This document shows, one piece after another, positions 45,652 to 53,161 of a DNA stretch of 64,000 bases. Position numbers and translations under genes: made by a program. Below the pieces are notes generated by a model. That model was not told the origin of the DNA. It searched no databases and was given only the letters and a program-made list of their open reading frames with translations. The DNA lies in assembly GCA_003577275.1 (NCBI GenBank), contig QEVO01000002.1, positions 558,001 through 622,000 on the forward strand. The letters are read 5' to 3'. The first letter of the stretch is position 1; every line of letters begins with the position of its first letter. Source of the stretch: Pseudomonadota bacterium. GTDB lineage: Bacteria; Pseudomonadota; Alphaproteobacteria; Sphingomonadales; Govanellaceae.

Positions 45652-47187
45652 ATGACAATCACACAGGGCATGCCGCAACAGACCGGCCGACCTGCCAACG
45701 AACCGCCGTTGCAACTTCCGGCAACCGCCGCCGACCGCAGCCGAAAAAAACATGGATTTTGGCTGCCCCCCATCGCCCTGATCGTCGGCGCGATATCCTG
45801 CATTTCATTCTACTTATTCGTGTCCATGTCGCCAGCCGAGCAACTCTTCATAAAATCCGATCACCTGGTCCTTTTTCATGTCTTGTCGATCGTCGCGGTG
45901 CTGCTGCTGGCGGTGGGGGTCGCTCATTGGGAATACGGGCAGTTGGAAAAATCTCGTCGCCATGCAGAGCAGAGCGCCAGCAACACCCATGACTTTCTGC
46001 AAGGCATATTGGATGCCTCCTTCGATGCCGTCATCTCCGTCGATGCTGGGCAGAACATCACCTACTTCAGCCGTCAGGCGGAAGCCATTTTCGGGTATAA
46101 GTCCGAAGAGGTCATCGGTAAATCGCTTGACTTGCTCATCCCCTCCCCATCCCGCCGTCGCCACAAAGAGTTCGCCAAAAATTTCACCGATGGAGCTGAA
46201 GCGGCCAGAACCATGGGAAAGTGGCGGATAGTGCCTGGGTTGACGAAGGATGGACGGGAAATCTCTACCATCACCCGTATCGTGCGTCACCGTGATTTAA
46301 ATGGCGCGCCGATGGCAACGGCGACCGTGCGGGATGTGACGGAGTTGGAAAAACGCGAGATCCTGTTAAGCAGGACGCTGGCGGAAGTGGCGCGCTCGGA
46401 TAAAAGGCTGCGCGCCTTTTTCGCGCAATTTACCCATGAGCTGCGCACGCCCCTTAACGCCGTGGTTGGGTTTAGCGAACTTTCGCTGCATCATGCGCAG
46501 AAAGGCAGGCGCGATCAAGCTGAAGAATATATGCGCTATGTCGTCGATGCCGGCCTCCGCCTCAGCAAACTCATTGACAGCGTTCTGGAATATCGCCGCA
46601 TCGATGATGTTTTGGATGACAGCAATTGTGAGGAGGTCAATGTCATTGATGTTTTCCAGTCTATCGCCAAGCGCATCAACCGTCAGGAGGATGATGAGGT
46701 CCTCACCCTCAAGACAGCCACAGCCGCATTTCCGATATTCGCCATACCCGAGATGATCGAGAGCTATTTCGAGGTCTTCTTGGAACTGTTCACGTCCAGA
46801 AGCAAAAAACCGCGGATATTACATCTTGATGTCGAAGGCGAGAGCGTCGTTATTCGCGACGCGGGCGGCGCGCAGATGAGCGCCCTGACCTCAATTTTTC
46901 ACGACCTGGACCGGCTCAATAACCTCAACTTCGATGATGTCATCCGCTCCTCGGAAAGCATGGACATGCGCCTGTTTTCGTTATGGAAGCTGGCCGACGT
47001 TTGTCAAATATCCTGCGAAATCTCCGCCGCAACCCCCTCGGAACTGAAATTGACCTTCGGCAGCGTCCGCCAGGCGGTGGTCTACCGGGAGGAGGACGGC
47101 AGCGTCGATGACGCCGCGCATTTCAAGGCCGCCAAGCAAGCCAAGGAGACGCGACGCATGCGGCAGAATCTCCAGAAATCCGCCTGA
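45652..47187 (+). CDS. PAS-containing sensor kinase-like protein with degraded ATPase domain
   Basis: 511 residues: two membrane helices (~36-58 and 73-92), a PAS domain (~112-232, with DASFDAVISVDAGQNITYFS), and a HisKA domain with H262 in FTHELRTPLNAVVGFSE. The expected ATPase motifs are missing: the N box reads YFEVFLELFTSRSKK, the G1 region IRDAGGAQMSAL, and no GLGL loop is seen. It may be a phosphatase, a phosphotransfer partner or a pseudokinase. The 252-base AT-rich region upstream has an inverted repeat gtttgtt/aacaaac. It lies just before the PEP-CTERM cassette. Confidence 0.82.
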   Translation: MTITQGMPQQTGRPANEPPLQLPATAADRSRKKHGFWLPPIALIVGAISCISFYLFVSMSPAEQLFIKSDHLVLFHVLSIVAVLLLAVGVAHWEYGQLEKSRRHAEQSASNTHDFLQGILDASFDAVISVDAGQNITYFSRQAEAIFGYKSEEVIGKSLDLLIPSPSRRRHKEFAKNFTDGAEAARTMGKWRIVPGLTKDGREISTITRIVRHRDLNGAPMATATVRDVTELEKREILLSRTLAEVARSDKRLRAFFAQFTHELRTPLNAVVGFSELSLHHAQKGRRDQAEEYMRYVVDAGLRLSKLIDSVLEYRRIDDVLDDSNCEEVNVIDVFQSIAKRINRQEDDEVLTLKTATAAFPIFAIPEMIESYFEVFLELFTSRSKKPRILHLDVEGESVVIRDAGGAQMSALTSIFHDLDRLNNLNFDDVIRSSESMDMRLFSLWKLADVCQISCEISAATPSELKLTFGSVRQAVVYREEDGSVDDAAHFKAAKQAKETRRMRQNLQKSA

Positions 47188-47293
47188 TCAAATATCGCCA
47201 TTCCCTCGATAACTGTCGGATTTCCTTACGATTTCGTCATACCTACCGTAGAGCTGTCGCAATAACTATTTAAAATAGCGATACATTTTTTTC

Positions 47294-47309
47294 TGGCATA
47301 AATATTGCG
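47294..47309 (+). promoter_or_regulatory. Sigma-54 (-24/-12) promoter before the PEP-CTERM genes
   Basis: TGGCAT-AAATA-TTGCG matches the TGGCAC-N5-TTGCA consensus with the GG and GC at the right spacing. It lies ~80 bases before the first mini-gene, in the plus direction. PEP-CTERM genes are known to be controlled by RpoN-dependent PrsK/PrsR in several bacteria, which makes this site more credible. No activator gene is in the window. Confidence 0.7.
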
Positions 47310-47389
47310 TGGTTGCTCTGCTGCGGGGCGATGTGGCGTTTTTGTCGCCCCGTTGCAAGACCAACATAAATTTAAGAGGGATGCTGATC

Positions 47390-47575
47390 ATGAAAACATT
47401 GAGCGTACTTGTAAAAGGCGTGGCCGTCGGTATGGCGGTCGGCGTTTTGACCGCGCCGGCGGTGGTTTTTGCCGGCACCGCGCCGGCGCCGATCCCGGAG
47501 CCCACCACCCTGGGTATATTCGCCGTCGCCTCGGCCGGCGCGGCAGTCGCGTATCGTCTATTCCGCCGTAAGTAA
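47390..47575 (+). CDS. Mini PEP-CTERM protein 1
   Basis: 61 residues. A signal peptide (to about VVFA-G, residue 28) is followed almost at once by the PEP-CTERM sorting signal: IPEP at 35-38, a hydrophobic helix TLGIFAVASAGAAVAYRLF and basic RRK end. Only about six residues (GTAPAP) separate the two signals, so there is no cargo domain. AAGAGGG lies 9 bases before the ATG at 47390. If cleaved at both signals it would release only a short peptide. Exosortase itself is not in the window. Confidence 0.82.
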   Translation: MKTLSVLVKGVAVGMAVGVLTAPAVVFAGTAPAPIPEPTTLGIFAVASAGAAVAYRLFRRK

Positions 47576-47589
47576 GGTAGCTGGAGTGG

Positions 47590-47610
47590 GGCCGCCTGTT
47601 ATGGGCGGCC
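47590..47610 (+). promoter_or_regulatory. Hairpin between the two mini PEP-CTERM genes
   Basis: Perfect 7-base stem ggccgcc / ggcggcc with a 7-base loop, 15 bases after the first stop codon. No T-run follows, so it is more likely a partial attenuator or mRNA stabiliser that lets the first gene be expressed more than the second. Confidence 0.5.
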
Positions 47611-47635
47611 TAACCTTCTAATTGTGGAGACAACA

Positions 47636-47806
47636 ATGCTGAAGACCGTTGTGCGCACATTGGGATTGACGCTGACCGCCATGGCCGCCGCTTCGCCGGC
47701 ATGGGCCACCACCGCGCCGGTGCCGGTGCCTGAACCGACGGCCCTGAGCATCATGGCGGTATCGGCGGCGGGCGCCGCCTTGGCGTATCGCCTGTTCCGC
47801 CGCTAG
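47636..47806 (+). CDS. Mini PEP-CTERM protein 2
   Basis: 56 residues with the same plan as the protein at 47390: signal peptide to about AWA (residue 24), then TTAPVP, then VPEP at 31-34, a helix TALSIMAVSAAGAALAYRLF and RR at the end. The C-terminal halves of the two proteins are nearly the same while the signal peptides differ, so they are duplicates kept under selection. GGAG lies 6 bases before the ATG. The next gene starts 5 bases after its stop. Confidence 0.82.
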   Translation: MLKTVVRTLGLTLTAMAAASPAWATTAPVPVPEPTALSIMAVSAAGAALAYRLFRR

Positions 47807-47811
47807 GAACT

Positions 47812-48648
47812 GTGATCGATTTTATTCTAGCCAACGAGCGGGAAATCTATTCCGTCTCGTATTTTCTGGCGCTGACCGCCGTCGCCTTGTGGGAGATGGC
47901 GGCGCCGCGCCGCGCCCTGACGCAATCTCTCAAGCGGCGCTGGACCGGCAATTTCGCCATCACCATACTCGACATCATCGTCATCCGCCTGGTGTTTCCC
48001 ATGGCCGCAGTGGGCATGGCGCTGCTGGCGGAAGATTGGCGATTTGGGCTCTTCAACAATATCGATGCGCCATTTTGGATCGCCGCCGCCGTCAGCATCC
48101 TCGCCATCGATTTTGCCCGCTACCTGCAACACTTTTTGCTGCATCATTGGTCGCCACTGTGGCGGCTGCATCGCGTGCATCACGCCGACCTTGATTACGA
48201 TTTTACCGTCGGCCTGCGCTTCCATCCGTTGGAAGGGCTTTATTCCATGGGCTTCGTCGTCGCCGCCGTGATATTGGTCGGCGCGCCGCCGGTGGTGGTT
48301 GCCCTGATGGAAGCCGCAACCGCCATCTCCGGCGTATTCGTCCACGCCAATGCCCGCCTGCCGCAGGGTTTGGATCGCCTTCTTCGCACCGTCATCGTCA
48401 CCCCCGACATGCATCGCGTGCACCACTCCACGGTGCGCATCGAACAGGACAGCAATTACGGCGCTGTCTTCCCTTTTTGGGATAAGCTGATGCGGACCTA
48501 TCGCCCGCAGCCGGCGGCGGGCCATCAAGGCATGACCATCGGATTGCCGGACATGCGGGATGAGAAGTGCCTCGGCTTGTCGTGGATGCTCACGGCGCCG
48601 TTCCTGCCGCAGCCCCCAACCAGCCGCTCCGCAGAGGGGGCATCTTAA
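47812..48648 (+). CDS. Sterol desaturase / fatty acid hydroxylase family membrane protein
   Basis: 278 residues and four or more membrane helices. The di-iron histidine boxes are HFLLHH (107-112), HRVHH (120-124) and HRVHH (201-205), with further His at 138 and 178. Members hydroxylate or desaturate lipids, sterols or carotenoids using oxygen. The GTG start lies 5 bases after the second mini PEP-CTERM gene, so it is likely cotranscribed with it from the sigma-54 promoter. The substrate is unknown; the C-terminal part is polar and lacks motifs. Confidence 0.88.
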   Translation: MIDFILANEREIYSVSYFLALTAVALWEMAAPRRALTQSLKRRWTGNFAITILDIIVIRLVFPMAAVGMALLAEDWRFGLFNNIDAPFWIAAAVSILAIDFARYLQHFLLHHWSPLWRLHRVHHADLDYDFTVGLRFHPLEGLYSMGFVVAAVILVGAPPVVVALMEAATAISGVFVHANARLPQGLDRLLRTVIVTPDMHRVHHSTVRIEQDSNYGAVFPFWDKLMRTYRPQPAAGHQGMTIGLPDMRDEKCLGLSWMLTAPFLPQPPTSRSAEGAS

Positions 48649-49021
48649 GTACTGATATAATACAATTTTTTTGTTGCTGTGGCCACTGCCCAGGAGGTCG
48701 GAGATCTTGCTTGCGCATAAGGCGCCGTGGCCGCCGCCCAGGCGGTTTTCCTGGCCGCCAGGGCCGAGGGCGCGGGGGTCCGGCTTACCCTCTAATCGGC
48801 CCCCTTTGGAATTCTCCTTGACATTCAATGCCCGGGAGCTCATCTATACGCCACGCTGATTTCTCGTGATCGCGCGACTTCTTGCCCTTTGGGGCGGCGG
48901 TTCATCCGAGATAATCCCTTGAAATTTCGTCCGACCCAGAAGCGCGTGGGAATTGACGACACGCGCCGCGGCAACATCGTGGACCGATGTGCGGCACTTG
49001 GTGTTTAGGATTAACAATAAC
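48649..49021. other. GC-rich structured intergenic region before rhlE (candidate RNA leader or small RNA)
   Basis: The 373-base gap starts with an AT-rich stretch containing tataat (48656-48661), then a GC-rich block (48680-48810) able to form nested hairpins, such as ggcgccgtggcc with ggccgagggcgc and gcccaggcgg with cctggccgcc. A TTGACA is at 48818-48823, but no convincing -10 follows. It could be the cold-inducible leader of rhlE or an independent small RNA. I considered 6S and RNase P RNA and could not match either. Confidence 0.35.
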
Positions 49022-50269
49022 GTGACACTATCGACTTTCTCCGACCTCGGCGTTGCCGAGCCCCTTCGGCGCGCCTTGGCCGCCGAGAACTACCAAACCC
49101 CCACTCCCATTCAAACCCAGTCCATCCCGTTGATCTTGGCCGGTAAAGACCTCCTCGGCATCGCCCAGACCGGCACCGGCAAGACGGCGGCTTTCGCCCT
49201 GCCAATTCTGCAGCGCCTGGCGGAAAAACGCCGGCCGACCAAGGCCGGCGACGTCCGCGCTCTGGTGCTGGCGCCGACCCGCGAACTGGCGATCCAGATT
49301 TTCGACAGCATGAAGACCTACGGCCGCCACCTGGGCCTGCGCTATGCGGCGATCTTCGGCGGCGTCGGCCACAAGCCGCAAATCATGGCTCTGGCCCGCG
49401 GCGTCGATGTGCTGGTCGCCACGCCGGGACGGCTTCTCGATCTTTATAACCAACGGCAGGTGCGCCTGGATCAAGTAGAAGTCCTGGTGCTCGACGAAGC
49501 CGACCGCATGTTCGACATGGGCTTTTTGCGCGATGTGCGCAAGATCGTGGCGGCAACGCCGACGTCGCGGCAATCGCTGCTGTTTTCGGCCACCATGCCG
49601 GCGGATGTGGCCGAACTCGCCGCCAAGGTATTACGCCAGCCGACCCGAGTGGAGGTCAGCCCCACCGTGGTCGCCGTTGACCGTATCGACCAATCGGTGA
49701 TGTTCGCCGACGCCAAGGCCAAACGCGGCCTGCTGACCGACCTTCTCGCCGATCCCTCCCTGGCGCGCGTCATCGTCTTTACTCGCACCAAGCACGGCGC
49801 CAATCGGGTGGCCGAGCATCTGGGCAAGTCCGGGGTTACTGCCGATGCCATTCACGGCAACAAGTCGCAAGGGGCGCGGCAACGCGCCCTGTCCGACTTT
49901 CGCGACGGCAAGGTGCGGGTGCTGGTGGCCACCGACATCGCGGCCCGCGGCATCGACGTGCCGGACATCACCCACGTCATCAATTTTGAGCTGCCCAACG
50001 TGCCGGAAAGCTACGTGCACCGCATCGGCCGTACGGCGCGAGCCGGCGCTGACGGCGCCGCGATCTCGTTCTGCGATCCCAGCGAACGGTCGTTCCTGCG
50101 CGATATCGAGCGCCTGACCAAACGGCCGCTGGCGGTGGTCGGCGCGCATTCAGGTGTTACTGAAGCGCCACACAAGGAACACAAAAATCGCGCCAATGAC
50201 AATAAAAAGTCATTTGCGCCCAAGCGCCGCCGCAACAATCGCGGTAAGCGTCATATCAAGGTTGCTTGA
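49022..50269 (+). CDS. rhlE: DEAD-box ATP-dependent RNA helicase, RhlE-like
   Basis: 415 residues. Q motif [10 protein letters not shown]...[10 protein letters not shown], Walker [16 protein letters not shown] in [18 protein letters not shown] in LLFSATMP, and [10 protein letters not shown] in the second domain. The C-terminal tail is short and basic ([11 protein letters not shown]), typical of RhlE. It unwinds RNA, often in ribosome assembly and cold adaptation. GTG at 49022 begins [10 protein letters not shown] as in relatives, with AGGA 11 bases upstream. It stands directly before cspA. Confidence 0.93.
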   Translation: MTLSTFSDLGVAEPLRRALAAENYQTPTPIQTQSIPLILAGKDLLGIAQTGTGKTAAFALPILQRLAEKRRPTKAGDVRALVLAPTRELAIQIFDSMKTYGRHLGLRYAAIFGGVGHKPQIMALARGVDVLVATPGRLLDLYNQRQVRLDQVEVLVLDEADRMFDMGFLRDVRKIVAATPTSRQSLLFSATMPADVAELAAKVLRQPTRVEVSPTVVAVDRIDQSVMFADAKAKRGLLTDLLADPSLARVIVFTRTKHGANRVAEHLGKSGVTADAIHGNKSQGARQRALSDFRDGKVRVLVATDIAARGIDVPDITHVINFELPNVPESYVHRIGRTARAGADGAAISFCDPSERSFLRDIERLTKRPLAVVGAHSGVTEAPHKEHKNRANDNKKSFAPKRRRNNRGKRHIKVA

Positions 50270-50384
50270 ACCGGATCTATCCGGACAAGCACCCATCAGG
50301 TGCGCCCGACCGGGCGGGCGCAGGAACCTGGTGTAGTACACCTCCCCGCGCGTTCAAACTTACTGACATCTTTGGAGACGATAC

Positions 50385-50591
50385 ATGGCTAACGGTACGG
50401 TAAAATGGTTTAACTCTCAAAAGGGCTTCGGCTTCATCCAGCCCGACACTGGCGGCAAGGACGTTTTCGTCCACATCAGCGCCGTCGAGCGCTCCGGCAT
50501 CGGCTCGCTGGCCGACGGCCAGAAGGTCTCTTATGACCTGGAAAAAGGCCGTGACGGTCGCGAATCAGCGATCAACCTGCGCGCCCTCTAA
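50385..50591 (+). CDS. cspA: Cold-shock-domain protein
   Basis: 68 residues and one cold-shock domain with RNP1 KGFGFIQP and RNP2 VFVHISA. It acts as an RNA chaperone. The 115-base leader after rhlE may carry temperature control. GGAGAC lies upstream of the ATG. A strong terminator follows. Confidence 0.95.
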   Translation: MANGTVKWFNSQKGFGFIQPDTGGKDVFVHISAVERSGIGSLADGQKVSYDLEKGRDGRESAINLRAL

Positions 50592-50615
50592 GACGCGTCG
50601 CATCGCGACAAAATA

Positions 50616-50650
50616 CGCCCGCCGCCCCCTAGGGGCGCGGGCGTTTTCTT
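50616..50650 (+). terminator. Rho-independent terminator after cspA
   Basis: GC-rich stem cgcccgccgcccc / ggggcgcgggcg followed by ttttctttt. It lies 25 bases after the cspA stop, and may also serve the convergent nnrS. Confidence 0.88.
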
Positions 50651-50659
50651 TTGCCCCTG

Positions 50660-51823
50660 CTACCCCGGCCGGCCGTCGAACCGCGGCCGCGTCAGGATCG
50701 GCAGATAGCGGCCGAAGAACAGCAGGAACGCCAGCGACCAGGAGGCCGCCGCCAGGGCAATAGCGGGCGTCCATAGGTCGGACGAGAGCTGCGGCAACAC
50801 CACCCGCGCCAGCGCTGCTACCTGGATCAGCGTAAAGGCGGCGATCTCCACCCGCCCGGCGCGCAAGGGCCGGCCGGTATGGCCAAGGGCGCTGCGCGCC
50901 ATCATCGCCAGCGTCAGGCCGCCAATCGCCCCCAGCGCCAGGGCGTGGAACCCATAGACCTCCGCCGGGCCATCGAACTGCGCCGCCGCCCGCAAGCCCA
51001 ACGAGACAGGAATCCAGGCGTAAGAGACCGGCAGCATCCATAGGAGCGGCTGCGGCCTGGTCTGCCACGGCTTCCACAGCAGGAGGCGCACGCCATGAAG
51101 CGCCGCCGCCACCGCAAAAACGACGCTAAGGACGGGGGCGATGCCGTCCACCGCGCGAAACGGCTCCAGAACCGCCGCCAAGACCAGCATTCCGATGGCG
51201 CCGATCTCCAGCGGCATCAGGCGCACCGGCTTTAGGGTCGGAATGGCGTTGGCGCTGAAGAAGGGAATGACCCGGCCGCCGATCACCGCCATCAGCAGGG
51301 TGAGCACATCGAAGGCCAGCGGCTTGGCGATCTGCCCAGTACCGTCAAATACGCTCGGCCATAAGGTCTCGCCATGGAGAAGAAGATTGCACAGCCATAA
51401 CACCATGAGAACGGCGATGACGAACAGATTACGCCAGTTCTTTGCGGCGATGATGGGCCGCGCCACGCCCACTGCCGCCAGCGGCAAAAACAACAGGTCC
51501 ACCACCGCCGCCAGGACGGCGTAAGGCGTGAGCGCCAGCAGCCGCGCGGCAAGCCACAACGCCACCAACGCCGCCAGCGCGCCACCATCCGGCGTCTTGC
51601 GGCCGGTCCAGTTGCGCACGGCGGTAAACAGAAAACCGACGATCACCGCCGCCACATAGCCGAAGATCATGTCGTGGCTGTGCCAGGACATGCCGTTAAA
51701 GTCGCCGCCGGGCCCTGCCCCGCCCAGCGCCAGATGGGCCCAGAACAGCACGGCTAGTCCAGCATAAAGCGAGGCCAACAAGTAAAACGGGCGAAAGCCG
51801 ATGGCGAACAGAACGCGAAACAT
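50660..51823 (-). CDS. nnrS: NnrS-family membrane protein
   Basis: 387 residues with about 10-12 membrane helices. NnrS is a heme- and copper-containing inner-membrane protein linked to nitric oxide tolerance. Conserved FRPFYLLA near the start, WHSHDMIFGY, and later IPFFSANAIPTLKP and FHALALGAIGGLTLAMMARSA fit the family. The ATG follows the MFS gene by 43 bases on the minus strand. Nitrosative-stress control is expected but no regulator site was recognised. Confidence 0.9.
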   Translation of the reverse strand: MFRVLFAIGFRPFYLLASLYAGLAVLFWAHLALGGAGPGGDFNGMSWHSHDMIFGYVAAVIVGFLFTAVRNWTGRKTPDGGALAALVALWLAARLLALTPYAVLAAVVDLLFLPLAAVGVARPIIAAKNWRNLFVIAVLMVLWLCNLLLHGETLWPSVFDGTGQIAKPLAFDVLTLLMAVIGGRVIPFFSANAIPTLKPVRLMPLEIGAIGMLVLAAVLEPFRAVDGIAPVLSVVFAVAAALHGVRLLLWKPWQTRPQPLLWMLPVSYAWIPVSLGLRAAAQFDGPAEVYGFHALALGAIGGLTLAMMARSALGHTGRPLRAGRVEIAAFTLIQVAALARVVLPQLSSDLWTPAIALAAASWSLAFLLFFGRYLPILTRPRFDGRPG

Positions 51824-51866
51824 CGTTGTGACCCTTATTGTTTAAAGATGCTCTTTATATCCACCT

Positions 51867-53051
51867 TCACTTTACCCCGGATTGCCGCGCCGCCAAGAGG
51901 GTAATTAAGGCCACCGTCGCAAACGCCGCGCCGGCATAGAACGTTCCCGCCGGGCCAAGAGCGTCCCACAGGGCGCCGGCAAGCACGCTGGCGACAAGGA
52001 GGACGACGCCGGTCACCAGATTGAACAGGCCAAAAGCGCTGCCGCGCAGCTGCTCCGGAGCGGTATCGGCCACCAGGGCGGCCATGAGCCCTTGCGTCAG
52101 GCCCATATGGACGCCCCACAGCATAATGCCCACGGCGACGCCCAGGATCCCCGACGCCGACGCCAGGAACAGATCGCCGACCACCAATACGGCAATGCCC
52201 AGCATCAGGATAATCCTCCGGTCCAGACCATCGGACCAGCGGCCGGCAGGGTACGCCGTCAGGGCATAGGCAACATTCATCACCACCAGCGCCAACGGCG
52301 CCAACGCCAGGGTCAATCCGACGTCATGGGCGCGCAGCACCAGAAAGGCTTCGCTGAAGCGGGCCAGGGTCAACGCCGCACCGATCGCCACCACCAGCCA
52401 GAACGCAACCCCCAAGCGGCGCATGTCCGCCATCCGCAACGGTGGACGGGCAGCGGACTTGGCGATACCGTCGGGATCGCGCACGGCGAACACAATCAAA
52501 CCGAATGACAGGACTGCCGGCGCGACGGCGACCCAAAACACCGCCTTAAAGTCGTTGGCGAAAGCAACCATCAGCGCGATGGCGAGAAGCGGACCCAGGA
52601 ATGCGCCAACGGTATCGAGCGCCTGGCGCAAGCCGTAAGCCGCGCCGCGCATCGCCGGCGGCGTCAGGTCGGCGACCAGGGCGTCGCGCGGCGCGCCCCG
52701 CACGCCCTTGCCGACGCGATCAATAAAGCGCGCAGCCACCAGCCACGACATAGTTGGAGCCAAGGGAAAGATGGGCTTGGTCAGCGCCGCCATGCCATAG
52801 CCGACGGCGGCCAGGAGCTTGCGCTTGCCCAAGGCGTCGCTCAAGGCGCCGGAGAATATTTTAGTGACGGCCGCCGTCGCTTCGGCGACGCCTTCTATGA
52901 AGCCCACGGCCAGCGTGCTCGCCCCCATTGCCGCCACCAGGTAGACCGGCAGCAGACTGTGGATCATCTCCGAGGAGATATCCATGAACATGCTGACCAG
53001 GCCCAAGGCCCACACCCCCCGCGGCAGCCGTGACGGCGAGATTGGCGACAT
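51867..53051 (-). CDS. Major facilitator superfamily transporter
   Basis: About 394 residues and 12 membrane helices. The inter-helix motif reads SGALSDALGKRKLL (GxLaDrxGrkxxl), and RFIDRVGKGVRGAPRDALVAD is characteristic of the YfkF/NarK-like group of unknown efflux pumps. No substrate is shown. ATG at 53051 with AAAGG upstream; the frame extends upstream, but that part looks non-coding. It lies upstream of nnrS in the same direction, so they are probably one operon, divergent from the GMC gene. Confidence 0.86.
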   Translation of the reverse strand: MSPISPSRLPRGVWALGLVSMFMDISSEMIHSLLPVYLVAAMGASTLAVGFIEGVAEATAAVTKIFSGALSDALGKRKLLAAVGYGMAALTKPIFPLAPTMSWLVAARFIDRVGKGVRGAPRDALVADLTPPAMRGAAYGLRQALDTVGAFLGPLLAIALMVAFANDFKAVFWVAVAPAVLSFGLIVFAVRDPDGIAKSAARPPLRMADMRRLGVAFWLVVAIGAALTLARFSEAFLVLRAHDVGLTLALAPLALVVMNVAYALTAYPAGRWSDGLDRRIILMLGIAVLVVGDLFLASASGILGVAVGIMLWGVHMGLTQGLMAALVADTAPEQLRGSAFGLFNLVTGVVLLVASVLAGALWDALGPAGTFYAGAAFATVALITLLAARQSGVK

Positions 53052-53161
53052 TGAACCTTTGCCGGTCTGTTTCACGATCGCTTTCGTCTCCGCACAGCAT
53101 TGATCGCAAGCGCAAATCAAGACATTATCCAATGATCCGCCGTCCGGCTAGCAAGGGTGTT

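Noticed and set aside
48660..48815. 6S RNA or RNase P RNA
   Set aside because: The block is structured but I could not place the conserved bulge or P4 motifs of these RNAs, so it is listed only as a candidate.
47827..48843. Minus-strand frame of 338 codons opposite the hydroxylase
   Set aside because: It covers a gene with clear His boxes on the other strand and has a His/Gly-rich composition typical of reverse-strand readings.
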